Shown: piece after piece, positions 25,994 to 34,882 of the stretch | How positions within the stretch are numbered: the first letter of the stretch is position 1 | Layout: every line of letters starts with the position of its first letter | Source: Duodenibacillus sp964509205 | GTDB taxonomy: Bacteria; Pseudomonadota; Gammaproteobacteria; Burkholderiales; Burkholderiaceae_F | DNA length: 57,742 bases | Direction of reading: 5' to 3' | NCBI GenBank assembly: GCA_964509205.1 | Contig: CAZDVW010000013.1 | Location: 1 to 57,742, forward strand | Translations under genes and position numbers: made by a program | Notes under the pieces: generated by a model | What the model saw: the letters and a program-made list of their open reading frames with translations, nothing else | The model's database searches: none | What the model was told of the DNA's origin: nothing

Positions 25994-27031
25994 TTATTTC
26001 ACCTCCTCAATCGCTACATCCTGTGCTTTGATGTATGCCACAGCCTTCTGCAAGCTATCGGCGTCTCCGTCCAGCGTTACCGCAAGTTTTCCGAGCGGCG
26101 TCCCCTTGAGCATTTCAATGTTGCCGAAGATGATGTTCGCAGTGACGCCAAATCGCTTATAAAGCTCCGTCATCAACGGTTCGCCGGCACATTCTCCTGC
26201 ATAGGTCAGAAGGTACACCGGATGTCCCGCTGCTACTCCAGCCCCGCCCGGTTCATCCAACATGTCGTAGAGATCGTCAACGTTACTCGCAGAATCAATA
26301 AAGCCCTTCGTCACCGGTGCCTTGGGATGAGCAAAGATATTGAGAATGGAGCCTTCTTCCACGACGCGCCCGTGTTCCATCACTGCGGCACGATCGCATA
26401 TGAATTTCACCACCGACATCTGATGCGTGATCACCACAATGGTGATCCCCAAACGGGCATTGACTTCGCGTAAAAGCTTCAAAATTGAACGCGTCGTCTT
26501 CGGATCCAGCGCACTCGTTGCCTCATCACACAACAGCACCTTGGGATCGTTCGCCAACGCTCGGGCAATGGCCACGCGTTGTTTTTGTCCGCCGGACAAC
26601 TGCGACGGATAAGATGACGACTTATCCGTCAGCCCCACCAATTCCAGCAACGATTGAATCTTGGCGTGGCGCTCCGTTTCCGTTAACTTCGTAAGCTTCA
26701 GCGGCATTTCAATGTTTTCATACACCGTACGGCTTGGCATCAGATTAAAGTGTTGGAAAATCATGCCGATTTTCTGACGTACGCCACGCAGAGCCTTCGC
26801 ATCGAGCCGCGTAATGTCCGTACCATCAATCACCACTTCACCCGACGTAGGACGCTCCAAAAGATTGATGCAGCGCACAAGTGTTGATTTGCCAGCACCG
26901 GAAAAGCCGATAATTCCGAAAACTTCGCCTTTTTTGATGTGCAGCGACACATCGTTGACAGCCGTTACCGTGCCCGACTTCGTCTCAAAGCGCTTAAGAA
27001 TGTGTCTTAGTTCAATCATATTTTTAGGCAT
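25994..27031 (-). CDS. metN: Methionine ABC transporter ATP-binding protein MetN
   Basis: This is the ATPase that energises methionine import with MetI and MetQ. It has 345 residues: Walker A GFSGAGKST, Q-loop and signature LSGGQKQRVAIARAL, Walker B VLLCDEATSALD, and switch His in VVITHQMSV. After the nucleotide-binding domain a C-terminal NIL (ferredoxin-like) domain of about 80 residues follows, the part that binds methionine and inhibits the E. coli transporter. The start overlaps the end of the M20 amidohydrolase gene by 8 bases, supporting tight coupling. Confidence 0.95.
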   Translation of the reverse strand: MPKNMIELRHILKRFETKSGTVTAVNDVSLHIKKGEVFGIIGFSGAGKSTLVRCINLLERPTSGEVVIDGTDITRLDAKALRGVRQKIGMIFQHFNLMPSRTVYENIEMPLKLTKLTETERHAKIQSLLELVGLTDKSSSYPSQLSGGQKQRVAIARALANDPKVLLCDEATSALDPKTTRSILKLLREVNARLGITIVVITHQMSVVKFICDRAAVMEHGRVVEEGSILNIFAHPKAPVTKGFIDSASNVDDLYDMLDEPGGAGVAAGHPVYLLTYAGECAGEPLMTELYKRFGVTANIIFGNIEMLKGTPLGKLAVTLDGDADSLQKAVAYIKAQDVAIEEVK

Positions 27032-28223
27032 TGAGTTGATTCTTTACGTTCTCTGCGTGTTCCCGTTGAATAGCCGACAAAAGTTTCGGTTCTTCAAGGA
27101 GACGCAACGCTGTCCCTGCCAATGCATTGGCTCCCAATTCAATCGATGCAAGACCCATCGCTGAGCAAGCGGCCGCTTTAAATTCTTCGCTGTGCCCCGC
27201 AACGTATACCGGACTGATGCGGATATTGGGCTGAATAGTGGGAATGACTTGACTTACATTTCCGACATCCGATGAACCAATGCCCTTTTTCGTCGATGCG
27301 GGTTCAGCAACTTCTCCTAACTTAGCCAACTCTTCCGCATAGACCGCATCAAAAGACGGCGTCAGAACCGTGTTTTCCACCCGATTCTGACTGGGCTTCA
27401 TCGATCCCGTTGCTCCCGTAGCAAGCGCTGCGCCTTCAACAATTTTTTCGACCTTGCGGTAAATCTCGTCTAATCGCGGCGCCGTAGCGGCACGCAAATA
27501 GAATTTAGCCGCTGCGTATTCGGGCACGACATTAGGAGCCACTCCGCCATGAGTAATAATGCCGTGGATGCGCACATCACTCGTTAAATGTTGCCGCAAG
27601 GCATTAACGGCGTTATAAACCAGAATCACGGCGTCTAACGCATTAATTCCTTTTTCCGGCGCACTCGCTGCGTGCGATGAACGCCCGTGAAATTCAATAT
27701 CAATCGGAGCGCAACCCAACGAGGGAGTTGTCAACGTGTGTCCTGCGCTGCTCGGATGAGCACAAAGCGCCACATCCACATCCTTAAAAAGACCGCAGCG
27801 CACAAAACTCGCCTTAGCACTCCCGTTTTCTCCTCCTTCTTCCCCAGGCGTGCCATAGACACGGATTTCACCCCCGACTTCTTCAATCACGGATTTGAGT
27901 GCTACGGCAGCCAAAGAGCTCGTCGCCCCGAAAAGATTGTGCCCGCAGGCGTGCCCGATCCCGGCCAACGCATCGTACTCAGCCAAAAACACCACGGCAG
28001 GACCGGGTTTATGACTCTTAAAACTGGCGACAAATCCCGTCGGATGTCCTGCGACATCTTGCACAACGGAAAACCCATCTTCCTGCAGTAATTTGCCTAA
28101 TGTTTCTGCTGCAAAATACTCGTGATTACTTGTTTCCGGATGCTGATGGATGGCAATCGCTGCCGACTGATACGCTGCCAACCGTTCGTGAGCCTTGTTG
28201 TGAATCGTTACTCTTAGATCCAT
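27024..28223 (-). CDS. M20 family amidohydrolase in the methionine operon
   Basis: This is a zinc-dependent aminoacylase/peptidase of the M20D (amidohydrolase/HipO-like) family. Blocks include HPETSNHEYFAAETL, FLAEYDALAGIGHACGHNLFG (metal ligands), GTPGEEGGENGSAK, ALCAHPSSAGHT, a dimerisation lid region with FHGRSSHAASAPEKG, and a C-terminal SSDVGNVSQVIP. ATG 28223 (399 residues) is preferred because AGGACG lies before it. A frame-compatible ATG at 28256 is an alternative. Being placed between metQ and metN, and overlapping metN by 8 bases, it probably releases methionine from an imported N-acyl or peptide conjugate. That is inference, as the substrate is not readable from sequence. Confidence 0.88.
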   Translation of the reverse strand: MDLRVTIHNKAHERLAAYQSAAIAIHQHPETSNHEYFAAETLGKLLQEDGFSVVQDVAGHPTGFVASFKSHKPGPAVVFLAEYDALAGIGHACGHNLFGATSSLAAVALKSVIEEVGGEIRVYGTPGEEGGENGSAKASFVRCGLFKDVDVALCAHPSSAGHTLTTPSLGCAPIDIEFHGRSSHAASAPEKGINALDAVILVYNAVNALRQHLTSDVRIHGIITHGGVAPNVVPEYAAAKFYLRAATAPRLDEIYRKVEKIVEGAALATGATGSMKPSQNRVENTVLTPSFDAVYAEELAKLGEVAEPASTKKGIGSSDVGNVSQVIPTIQPNIRISPVYVAGHSEEFKAAACSAMGLASIELGANALAGTALRLLEEPKLLSAIQREHAENVKNQLNA

Positions 28224-28304
28224 GATCGTTCGTCCTAGATTTCCGAAAGCCTTCATTTTTCTACCCTAAAGAACAGGGCTTGAGCCGTGAACTGACAAGA
28301 ATGG

Positions 28305-28330
28305 GGCGATTGAATCGATATTCAATCGCC
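28305..28330 (-). repeat. Perfect intergenic inverted repeat between metQ and the M20 gene
   Basis: The arms GGCGATTGAAT and ATTCAATCGCC match over 11 bp with a 4-base CGAT centre, and the whole 26-base element is palindromic. No T-run follows. It lies between two genes of one operon and could set the higher level of metQ over the rest by stabilising or terminating part of the transcript. Confidence 0.7.
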
Positions 28331-28342
28331 TGACTCTTTCTA

Positions 28343-29209
28343 TTATTTGAGGTTGTATTTATCCGCTCCATCCCATGCCGGCACATAGGCTCCCTTGTAG
28401 GCGTCCTTCAAGCACTGAGCGACGTTTTCCTGTTGATAGGCGTTCACCACCTTGATGTATGTCGGATTCTTCACATCCGCATCGCGCGCCACGATGACGT
28501 TTACCAATTGACCCACATAGGGATTTTGTTTCGGGTCGATGTTTTCCGAGAAGATCGAATCTTTGTAGGGATCCAACTTGGCCGTGAAAGCGTTGCCGCC
28601 GTTAATCACTGCAGCCGATACGTCCGGGAGAAGATTGGCGAGCATACCCGATTCCGCTTCCAGAATTTCAATCTTGACGTTGTACTTCGTGATGTCCGTC
28701 TTATTGGGTACAAATCCCTTGGCCGGGTCGACTTCAATCAAACCGGCCGCTTCCAACAGTTTTAATGCACGACCGCCGTTGGTAAGGTCGGCCGGAATCG
28801 CAATCTTGTCGCCGTCCTTGAAGTCTTCAAGCTTACTTACCTTCGCTTTGTTGTTAAAAATACGCAACGGCGTCACTATCGTATCGCCAATCGCCGATAT
28901 TTTGTAGCCGTTGCGTTTGATGTCGTTGGCTAGATAGGCCTTGTGCTGAAAGGCATCAAGATCAATTTCCTTATCTGAGAGTGCGCGGTTCGGCGTCGCG
29001 TAGTCTGAGTACTTCACCAATTCCACCTTAATCTTGTCCTTGGCAAGATTTTGGTTCACAACCTCCCATTGAGCGTTGTATTCGCCTACAACACCGATCT
29101 TGACCACTTGAACGTCACTCTTGACGTCATCGCCGCAGCCCGTGAGTCCTAATGTCAAAGCTGAAAGTGTCGCAAAAACACAGATTGATTTTTTAAACTG
29201 AAATGTCAT
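28343..29209 (-). CDS. metQ: Methionine-binding lipoprotein MetQ (operon copy)
   Basis: This is the substrate-binding lipoprotein of the methionine importer. The 288 residues start with a lipoprotein signal peptide ending in LTGC, so the mature protein is anchored at the Cys. The NlpA/MetQ fold follows (VKIGVVGEYNAQWEVVNQNL, EIDLDAFQHKAYL, IAIPADLTNGGRALKLLEAAGLI, NPYVGQLVNVIVAR). AAAGG lies 9 bases before the ATG. It heads the operon with the M20 gene, metN and metI. A second MetQ of different sequence is encoded 619 bases upstream, so the transporter can probably use two binding proteins. Confidence 0.93.
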   Translation of the reverse strand: MTFQFKKSICVFATLSALTLGLTGCGDDVKSDVQVVKIGVVGEYNAQWEVVNQNLAKDKIKVELVKYSDYATPNRALSDKEIDLDAFQHKAYLANDIKRNGYKISAIGDTIVTPLRIFNNKAKVSKLEDFKDGDKIAIPADLTNGGRALKLLEAAGLIEVDPAKGFVPNKTDITKYNVKIEILEAESGMLANLLPDVSAAVINGGNAFTAKLDPYKDSIFSENIDPKQNPYVGQLVNVIVARDADVKNPTYIKVVNAYQQENVAQCLKDAYKGAYVPAWDGADKYNLK

Positions 29210-29711
29210 GATAAAAATCCTTTTAAAGGGGAAACAACTAAAAAAAGGGACAACAAGAGAAAGACGTCAGGCAACAAAGCCATCCGTCGTAATCGAAGCG
29301 GCGCAACCGCTAATGGGAAATTCAACGCGTATGAAAATCGTTACGGTGCGGCGCTTAGAGAGAGCGACACATTCGCATGAAGCACACATTGCGTGTGTTC
29401 AAAACAAAATTTTCACGGTCGAAAAACATGCTGTATAACTTTAAATGAATCAAGTTCAAGTATCAGACAACCAGATTCAGGAAGTTGGTCGTCTCGTCGG
29501 AAATACATGCTACCGAATTCCCCAAAAAAATGTCTAGGTAAAACCTCTGTGCTTATGTTGTCTTCCATCAAACATACGTGAATCAAAAGGTAAGGAACGC
29601 CACGTCGCGTGAATTTCATCTCAACGCTAATTCTCCTTTCGAACGGAAATCTTTCCTTTTTCCCTGATTCTGCGTCTTCTGTCCAAGGAGATGAGCAAGG
29701 GAAAGTTCCAG
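29210..29711 (-). other. Long leader upstream of metQ (no gene)
   Basis: About 500 bases separate the metQ2 terminator from metQ, with no believable gene. An ORF on the minus strand at 29413-29814 has no family likeness and no Shine-Dalgarno. On the transcript strand there is a small hairpin (CACAC/GTGTG near 29385-29400). It is followed by a tiny open frame at 29355-29378 encoding seven residues, MRMCRSL, and then several GC-rich segments. A short cysteine-containing leader peptide before a sulfur amino acid transporter is suggestive but weak. No SAM-I or SAM-II riboswitch core was found by eye. Confidence 0.3.
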
Positions 29712-29757
29712 AAAAAAAAGAAGCAACAAGATTTACTCTCGCTGCCTCTTCTTTTTC
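29712..29757 (-). terminator. Intrinsic terminator after the second metQ
   Basis: A stem of about 14 bp with G-T pairs has arms at plus-strand 29717-29730 and 29738-29753. It is followed on the minus strand by eight T residues. It lies about 70 bases after the metQ2 stop and separates metQ2 from the metQ operon. Confidence 0.8.
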
Positions 29758-29827
29758 CTTCTCCCGCCTAAAGCCCAACGTCAGAGAGCCATTAGCCGGG
29801 AGGTCAGATATCAACCAACACTGTCAA

Positions 29828-30646
29828 TCAAAATGTCGGAAACACTGCGCCCTTGTACTGCTTGATAATGTAGTCACGAACAGTCGCGGAACGCATCACT
29901 TGAGCGAGCTTTCCAAGAGCTTCGCGGTTATCGCCCGTTCGAATCACAACCACATTAGCGTACGGAGAATCGGAACTTTCGATGAAGAGAGAATCCTTTG
30001 TCGGGTTCAGACCAACACCAAGTGCATAGTTCGAATTGATCACTGCGAGCGTAACGTCATCGAGCGCACGCGGAAGAACAGCGGCCTCCATTTCAACGAT
30101 CTTGATCTGATGCTTGTTGTCAATGACGTCTGCCGGCGTTCCGTTAATACCGACACCGGCCTTCAGACCAAACAGCCCGGCGTCAGCCAACACTTTAAGG
30201 GCTCGTCCGCCATTTGTCGGATCATTCGGAATAGCCACCTTGGCTCCGGCGGGAATCGACTTCAGATCCTTGATCGTCTTGGAATAAACAGCCATCGGTT
30301 CAATATGAACGCTGCAGAGAACAGAGAGGTTCAGCTTCCGATCCTTTGCAAAGCTCTCGAGATAAGGAACGTGTTGGAAGTAATTGGCATCAATTTCCTT
30401 ATCGGCAAGCGCCAAATTAGGTTTGATGTAGTCCGTAAACTCAACAACTTTAAGGTTCACGCCGAGTTTCTTCAACTCAGGGGCCGCTACCTTCAAGATA
30501 TCTGCATGCGGAACGGGCGTTGCGCCAACCGTAATTGTTTCTTCTTTTACAACATTCTGCTGCGTCTCAGCCTTCTTGTCGCCGCATCCAGTCAATGCAA
30601 GCGTCAAAGCCGAGCAAGCCGCCAAAATAAATAATGATCGTTTCAT
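29828..30646 (-). CDS. Methionine-binding lipoprotein MetQ (second copy)
   Basis: The 272 residues form a NlpA/MetQ-type lipoprotein with a signal peptide and lipobox ending at Cys21 (LTGCGDKK). The family blocks are ITVGATPVPHADILKVAAPELKKLGVNLKVVEFTDYIKPN, EIDANYFQHVPYLESF and VAIPNDPTNGGRALKVLADAGLF. It is only moderately similar to the neighbouring MetQ in wording, so it may bind a different ligand, such as another methionine derivative or stereoisomer. It is transcribed separately behind parE with its own GGAAGG ribosome-binding site and its own terminator, while MetN and MetI are encoded only in the downstream operon. Confidence 0.92.
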   Translation of the reverse strand: MKRSLFILAACSALTLALTGCGDKKAETQQNVVKEETITVGATPVPHADILKVAAPELKKLGVNLKVVEFTDYIKPNLALADKEIDANYFQHVPYLESFAKDRKLNLSVLCSVHIEPMAVYSKTIKDLKSIPAGAKVAIPNDPTNGGRALKVLADAGLFGLKAGVGINGTPADVIDNKHQIKIVEMEAAVLPRALDDVTLAVINSNYALGVGLNPTKDSLFIESSDSPYANVVVIRTGDNREALGKLAQVMRSATVRDYIIKQYKGAVFPTF

Positions 30647-30766
30647 ACCGTCACCTTCCTTCTTATAGGAGAACCATGATGAGCGTGATTGTAATGTGCC
30701 TCAAAAAACAGCAAAGCGGATTTCGACTCTTTCTTGCCCTTTGTCTCAATTCCTAGGATGAAACGC

Positions 30767-32740
30767 CTAAATGTCGAGATCAACATCATCCCCGTGAGCT
30801 TCCATCCACTGGCGACGCCCTTGAACTTCTCCTTTCGCCATAAGGAGCGTCATGACCGCATCTGTCTCGCCCTTTTGCAACATTCCCAATGTCACTGGAA
30901 GCAAATGCCGAGTGTCCGGATGGAAAGCCGCTTCAGCAAGTTGTTTTTCACTCATTTCACCGAGACCTTTGAACCGCGAAATATTCAATTTTTCTAATTT
31001 AAAGCCATCTTTTTCCAACTTTGAAAGAACGCGTTTCAATTCTTTGTCATCTGAGCAATAAATCTTCTTTTCGGCCTTCTTCCCGACTTTCGGCACATCC
31101 ACGCGGTAAAGCGGAGGCTGGGCAATGAAAACGTGCCCTTCACTGATCAGTTTTGGAAAATGCCGGTAAAAAAGAGTCAGAAGCAACACCTGAATATGAC
31201 TTCCATCGACATCCGCATCCGCAAGAATGCAGACCTTGCCGTAGCGCAAGCCTTTAAGATCAATCGGATCGTCCAATTGGTGCGGATCCACGCCGACAGC
31301 AACGGCAATGTCATGAATCACCTGTGAAGCAAAAATTCTGTCCGCATCAACTTCCCACGTATTAAGGACCTTTCCGCGTAAAGGCAAAATGGCTTGGTAC
31401 TGTTTGTCTCGCCCCTGTTTCGCGGTGCCTCCGGCGCTGTCTCCCTCAACAAGAAAAATTTCGTTTCGATCGATGTCAGTTGATTCACAGTCCGTCAGTT
31501 TCCCTGGTAAGACAGCGACGCTTGATCCGCGTTTCTTTTCAACCTTTTTCATTTGCCGCTGGCGAGAAAGAGCCTGTCTGTTGACGAGTTCTGCAAGCTT
31601 CTTGCCCTCCTCAAGATGAGCATTAAGCCAAATCTCAAACTGCGGTCTGACAAAACTCGAGACAAGCCTGAAAGCATCTCGGCTCGTCAGTTTCTCTTTC
31701 GTCTGCCCCTGAAACTGCGGATCCAGTGATTTTGCAGACAAAATAAAACTCGCTCGGGCAAACACGTCTTCCGGCAAAAGTTTGACGCCCTTGCTCATCA
31801 AGCCGTGCGCTTCCATAAAGGCGCGCATGGCTCCGAAAAGTCCGTCTCGCAAACCCGCTTCGTGCGTTCCGCCGGCTGGTGTCGGAATGAGATTAACGAA
31901 ACTTTCACGCACGAGTTGACCAAACTCTGTCCAAAGAACAACCCAAGCCGCTCCCTCGCCTTCGTTAAATCCGTCTGTTTCTGCATCCGCCCATCCTTGC
32001 GCTTCAAACGGTTCAATTAAAAGCGGTTCTTGCACCTGGGTCAAAAGATACTCATGCAGTCCGCCCTCATATCGCCAATTTTGTTCGCCGCCATTCTTTT
32101 CGTTTAGGAAACTAACGCGGCATCCGGGCAACAAAACAGCTTTACTTTTCAGAAGACGAACAAGTTGCGGAATCGAAATTTCTGCACTGTCAAAATATTG
32201 AGGATTCGGAACACAGACGACTCGAGTTCCCGTGTGATACTTTGAACGCGTATTCGTAACCTCTTCCAAAGGACGCGTCACAAACCCGTTTTCAAATCCA
32301 ATTTCATACTGCTTTCCGTCGCGCCAAACTGTGACCTGCATGGAAAGACTTAGCGCATTCGTCACTGAAACGCCGACGCCGTGCAATCCGCCAGAAAAAC
32401 TATAAGCTCCGCCGTCTGCCTTATTGAATTTGCCACCGGCATGCAAATGCGTAAAAACCAACTCAACCGTCGGGATGCCCTCTGTGGGATGCATCCCCGT
32501 CGGAATGCCGCGGCCGTTGTCTTCGACGCAAATGGCACCGTCACGCGAAAGCACTAATCGGATGCTGTCGCCGAAGCCGGCAAGAATTTCATCACTTGCG
32601 TTGTCGAGCACTTCCTGAATAATGTGAAGCGGACTATCCGTAAGCGTATACATTCCCGGACGTTGCTTGACAGGTTCAAGACCTTTAAGCACCTGAATGG
32701 ATGACTCCTCGTATTTCTTGGAGTTCTTACGTACAGCCAT
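30767..32740 (-). CDS. parE: DNA topoisomerase IV subunit B
   Basis: This is the ATPase subunit of topoisomerase IV, which unlinks daughter chromosomes. The 657 residues have a GHKL ATPase domain (LDNASDE, DNGRGIPTG, GLHGVGVSVTNALS), a transducer domain, and a TOPRIM domain with LVEGDSAGGTAKQGRDK and DADVDGSHIQVLLL. The C-terminal RFKGLGEMS block is also present. The length and the absence of the GyrB-specific insertion favour ParE over GyrB. parC is not in the window. The gene sits 126 bases downstream of an AI-2E-family permease gene on the same strand. Confidence 0.92.
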   Translation of the reverse strand: MAVRKNSKKYEESSIQVLKGLEPVKQRPGMYTLTDSPLHIIQEVLDNASDEILAGFGDSIRLVLSRDGAICVEDNGRGIPTGMHPTEGIPTVELVFTHLHAGGKFNKADGGAYSFSGGLHGVGVSVTNALSLSMQVTVWRDGKQYEIGFENGFVTRPLEEVTNTRSKYHTGTRVVCVPNPQYFDSAEISIPQLVRLLKSKAVLLPGCRVSFLNEKNGGEQNWRYEGGLHEYLLTQVQEPLLIEPFEAQGWADAETDGFNEGEGAAWVVLWTEFGQLVRESFVNLIPTPAGGTHEAGLRDGLFGAMRAFMEAHGLMSKGVKLLPEDVFARASFILSAKSLDPQFQGQTKEKLTSRDAFRLVSSFVRPQFEIWLNAHLEEGKKLAELVNRQALSRQRQMKKVEKKRGSSVAVLPGKLTDCESTDIDRNEIFLVEGDSAGGTAKQGRDKQYQAILPLRGKVLNTWEVDADRIFASQVIHDIAVAVGVDPHQLDDPIDLKGLRYGKVCILADADVDGSHIQVLLLTLFYRHFPKLISEGHVFIAQPPLYRVDVPKVGKKAEKKIYCSDDKELKRVLSKLEKDGFKLEKLNISRFKGLGEMSEKQLAEAAFHPDTRHLLPVTLGMLQKGETDAVMTLLMAKGEVQGRRQWMEAHGDDVDLDI

Positions 32741-32866
32741 GATCTACCTCACGAAACAATGCGACCCCCACCGTTTAGTGAGATGTCGGCAGAAAAATCT
32801 ATATCTTGTGCTGGCAAAGAGGGGAATTTTAGCCCAAAGATACAAATTGACGGCGGTTTTAGCGCT

Positions 32867-33994
32867 TTAATCGGCACTTTCCGTCTTCTCGGGATTTGTC
32901 GATGTTCTTTCCGGAAGCCGCAGCCAGGCCTGAAACATTGCAATGCTTGCCGCAAGGAAGACCGGTCCCAGAACGAGGCCCAAGAAGCCAAACGAAAGCA
33001 AACCGCCGAAGACTCCTAAGAACACCAAAGCCAACGGCAGACTCGTCCCGCGGCTGATTAAAATCGGCTTTAAAAAATTATCGACCGATGAAACAGCCAA
33101 AAGCCCCCAAAGGCAAAGAAATATCGCCATTCCGGGCGAACCTGTTGCATAAAGCCACAAGGCCACCGGCAACCAGACTAAAGGCGGGCCGACAGGAATG
33201 ACGGAGAGAACGCACACGGCAAAAGACAAAAGCACGACGCCGGGAGCGCCGACGATCAGAAAGCCGATTGCGGCAACAAGCCCTTGACCAATGGCGGTTC
33301 CGACAACGCCGAAGACGACTGAACGCGTTGTATTGAGAAGGATGGAACTGAATTCAGCAGCAAGCCCGCCGGAAACTTTATCCAAGATACGCTTCATGTG
33401 CCCGGCAAGAAAATCGCCGTCCCGATAAAAGAAAAAGGAGATGAAGGCAACCAACGAAATTTGAAGCAATCCGTTTCCAACACCGAGTGACAGAGAGACG
33501 AGCCAAGAGGTAACCGGATCCACTGCTGTTTGAAATATGGAATTGACGGCGTCCAAATTAATGATGCCGTCAGCAAAAACCTGCTTTAAATATTCCCCTA
33601 AATACGGAACAGAGGCCAGCCAATCCGGAATCGGCATCCCAGACATCAGCCAGTGCTTTGTCCACCGAATGACAAGCGGAATCTGCTGAGCAAGAACAGC
33701 ACAGAGGATATAAATTGGGATCAGAATCGTAACGATCATGATTCCAATCATGAGGCTGGCCGTGAGCGTCTTATGCCCGATGAAACTGTTGCGAGCCCTC
33801 GTGTAATACGGCCAAGAGACAACCGTCAAGACGGCAGAAAACATAATGGCAGTAAGAAACGGCTGAAGCACCATGAAGCATCCGAGAAGGATAAATGCAC
33901 CGAATGCGATTCGGATGAGTACATCAATTCGATCTCTGAGCATGAATGCGCCCGCCTTCACAGGAGTGTGAAATTTACTGTTGTTGCTCATCAT
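32867..33994 (-). CDS. AI-2E family (YdiK-like) membrane permease
   Basis: This is an integral inner-membrane protein of 375 residues with about eight predicted helices. It shows the family pattern, with an N-terminal pair (IAFGAFILLGCFMVLQPFLTAIMFSAVLTVVSWPYY), a long soluble loop in the middle and a C-terminal block ending GGLLSFGFLGLVLGPVFLAASIAMFQAWL. Members have been linked to autoinducer-2 export or to Na+/H+ exchange, and no substrate can be assigned here. Two adjacent ATGs (33994 and 33991) are possible starts. It is next to parE and downstream of tRNA-Arg on the opposite strand. Confidence 0.88.
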   Translation of the reverse strand: MMSNNSKFHTPVKAGAFMLRDRIDVLIRIAFGAFILLGCFMVLQPFLTAIMFSAVLTVVSWPYYTRARNSFIGHKTLTASLMIGIMIVTILIPIYILCAVLAQQIPLVIRWTKHWLMSGMPIPDWLASVPYLGEYLKQVFADGIINLDAVNSIFQTAVDPVTSWLVSLSLGVGNGLLQISLVAFISFFFYRDGDFLAGHMKRILDKVSGGLAAEFSSILLNTTRSVVFGVVGTAIGQGLVAAIGFLIVGAPGVVLLSFAVCVLSVIPVGPPLVWLPVALWLYATGSPGMAIFLCLWGLLAVSSVDNFLKPILISRGTSLPLALVFLGVFGGLLSFGFLGLVLGPVFLAASIAMFQAWLRLPERTSTNPEKTESAD

Positions 33995-34071
33995 CCTAGC
34001 AGAAATTTTTCACAAAACAGCCAAAATGGAGAATGGAGGAAAACTCGATTAATATTGCGCTTTGCTTTTGC

Positions 34072-34147
34072 ACCGCCGTAGTTCAACTGGATAGAACGAT
34101 GCCCTCCTAAGGCGTAAATCTGGGTTCGAGTCCCAGCGGAGGTGCCA
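34072..34147 (+). tRNA. tRNA-Arg (anticodon CCU)
   Basis: A full cloverleaf of 76 bases with encoded CCA can be folded. The acceptor is ACCGCCG/CGGAGGT, the D-arm GTTC/GAAC, the anticodon stem ATGCC/GGCGT with loop CTCCTAA (anticodon CCT), and the T-arm CTGGG/CCCAG with TTCGAGT. The variable loop has four bases. The fourth acceptor pair is a G-A mismatch (34075 against 34140), which is unusual. Arg-CCU reads the AGG codon. It stands alone between minus-strand genes. Confidence 0.92.
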
Positions 34148-34224
34148 AAACGCACATCCTTCGATCTCCAATCTATCCGCAAACCACTGATTTCATTCAA
34201 GAATCTTTGCGGGGACGGTGTTAT

Positions 34225-34791
34225 TTAAATTTTCATAATCTCCCGCCGATAGTGCTTCAACTCATCAATCGACTCAAGGATGTCACTTAGTGCCTCGTGA
34301 CGCGTTGACTTTTTAAACGAAGCAACAGCCTGCGGCTTCCAACGTCGGGCAAGTTCTTTTAACGTCGACACGTCAATGCTTCTGTAATGGAAAAAGGCTT
34401 CCAATCGAGGCATCCAGCGAGCCATGAAACGTCGATCCTGTCCGATCGTATTTCCGCACATCGGCGACTTGCCGGCGGGAACGTATCGAGAAAAGACCTC
34501 CAAACAGAGATCCGTCGCCTGCTCCTCATCAATCGTACTGGCGAGAACGCGATCCACAAGCCCGGATCGCGTGTGTGTCGCCGTGTTCCACGCATCCATA
34601 TGCGTCATCGTGTACTCGTCTTGGTGAATGGCAATCACCGGACCTTCATGCAGCACATTGAGTTGTGCGTCCGTGATCACAGCCGCGATTTCAATGACGC
34701 GATTAATCTCGGGCTGCAGCCCAGTCATTTCCATGTCGATCCAGATTAAATTACTCTCGCCGTATGTTTCGGCTCTTGCGCTTTCTGTCAT
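34225..34791 (-). CDS. orn: Oligoribonuclease
   Basis: This 3'-to-5' exonuclease finishes RNA decay by degrading 2-5-mers and also hydrolyses the pGpG product of cyclic di-GMP breakdown. The 188 residues show the DEDDh pattern: LIWIDMEMTGL (first Asp and Glu), a second Asp in NTIGQDRRFM, and the block RHEALSDILESIDELKHYR with the catalytic His and Asp. Length fits the family. It is divergent from the M48-like gene, a neighbourhood seen in betaproteobacteria. Confidence 0.96.
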   Translation of the reverse strand: MTESARAETYGESNLIWIDMEMTGLQPEINRVIEIAAVITDAQLNVLHEGPVIAIHQDEYTMTHMDAWNTATHTRSGLVDRVLASTIDEEQATDLCLEVFSRYVPAGKSPMCGNTIGQDRRFMARWMPRLEAFFHYRSIDVSTLKELARRWKPQAVASFKKSTRHEALSDILESIDELKHYRREIMKI

Positions 34792-34882
34792 CGTTTAAGA
34801 AAATATCTTCGTGTGAAGTACAAAAAATTATCCGAAGTCGTTATTCTATTGGCTTATCTTGCATTTGAGACATTGATTGTTC

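Noticed and set aside
29261..29270. AGACGTCA resembling a MetJ met-box
   Set aside because: Only one 8-base unit is present, MetJ needs tandem copies, and MetJ is a gammaproteobacterial regulator.
29413..29814. A minus-strand 133-codon ORF upstream of metQ
   Set aside because: It crosses the metQ2 terminator, has unusual composition for this genome and no known motif. I treat it as non-coding.
29609..30634. A 341-codon plus-strand frame over metQ2 and its 3' region
   Set aside because: Antisense to a certain MetQ lipoprotein, with no domain likeness and no start signal.
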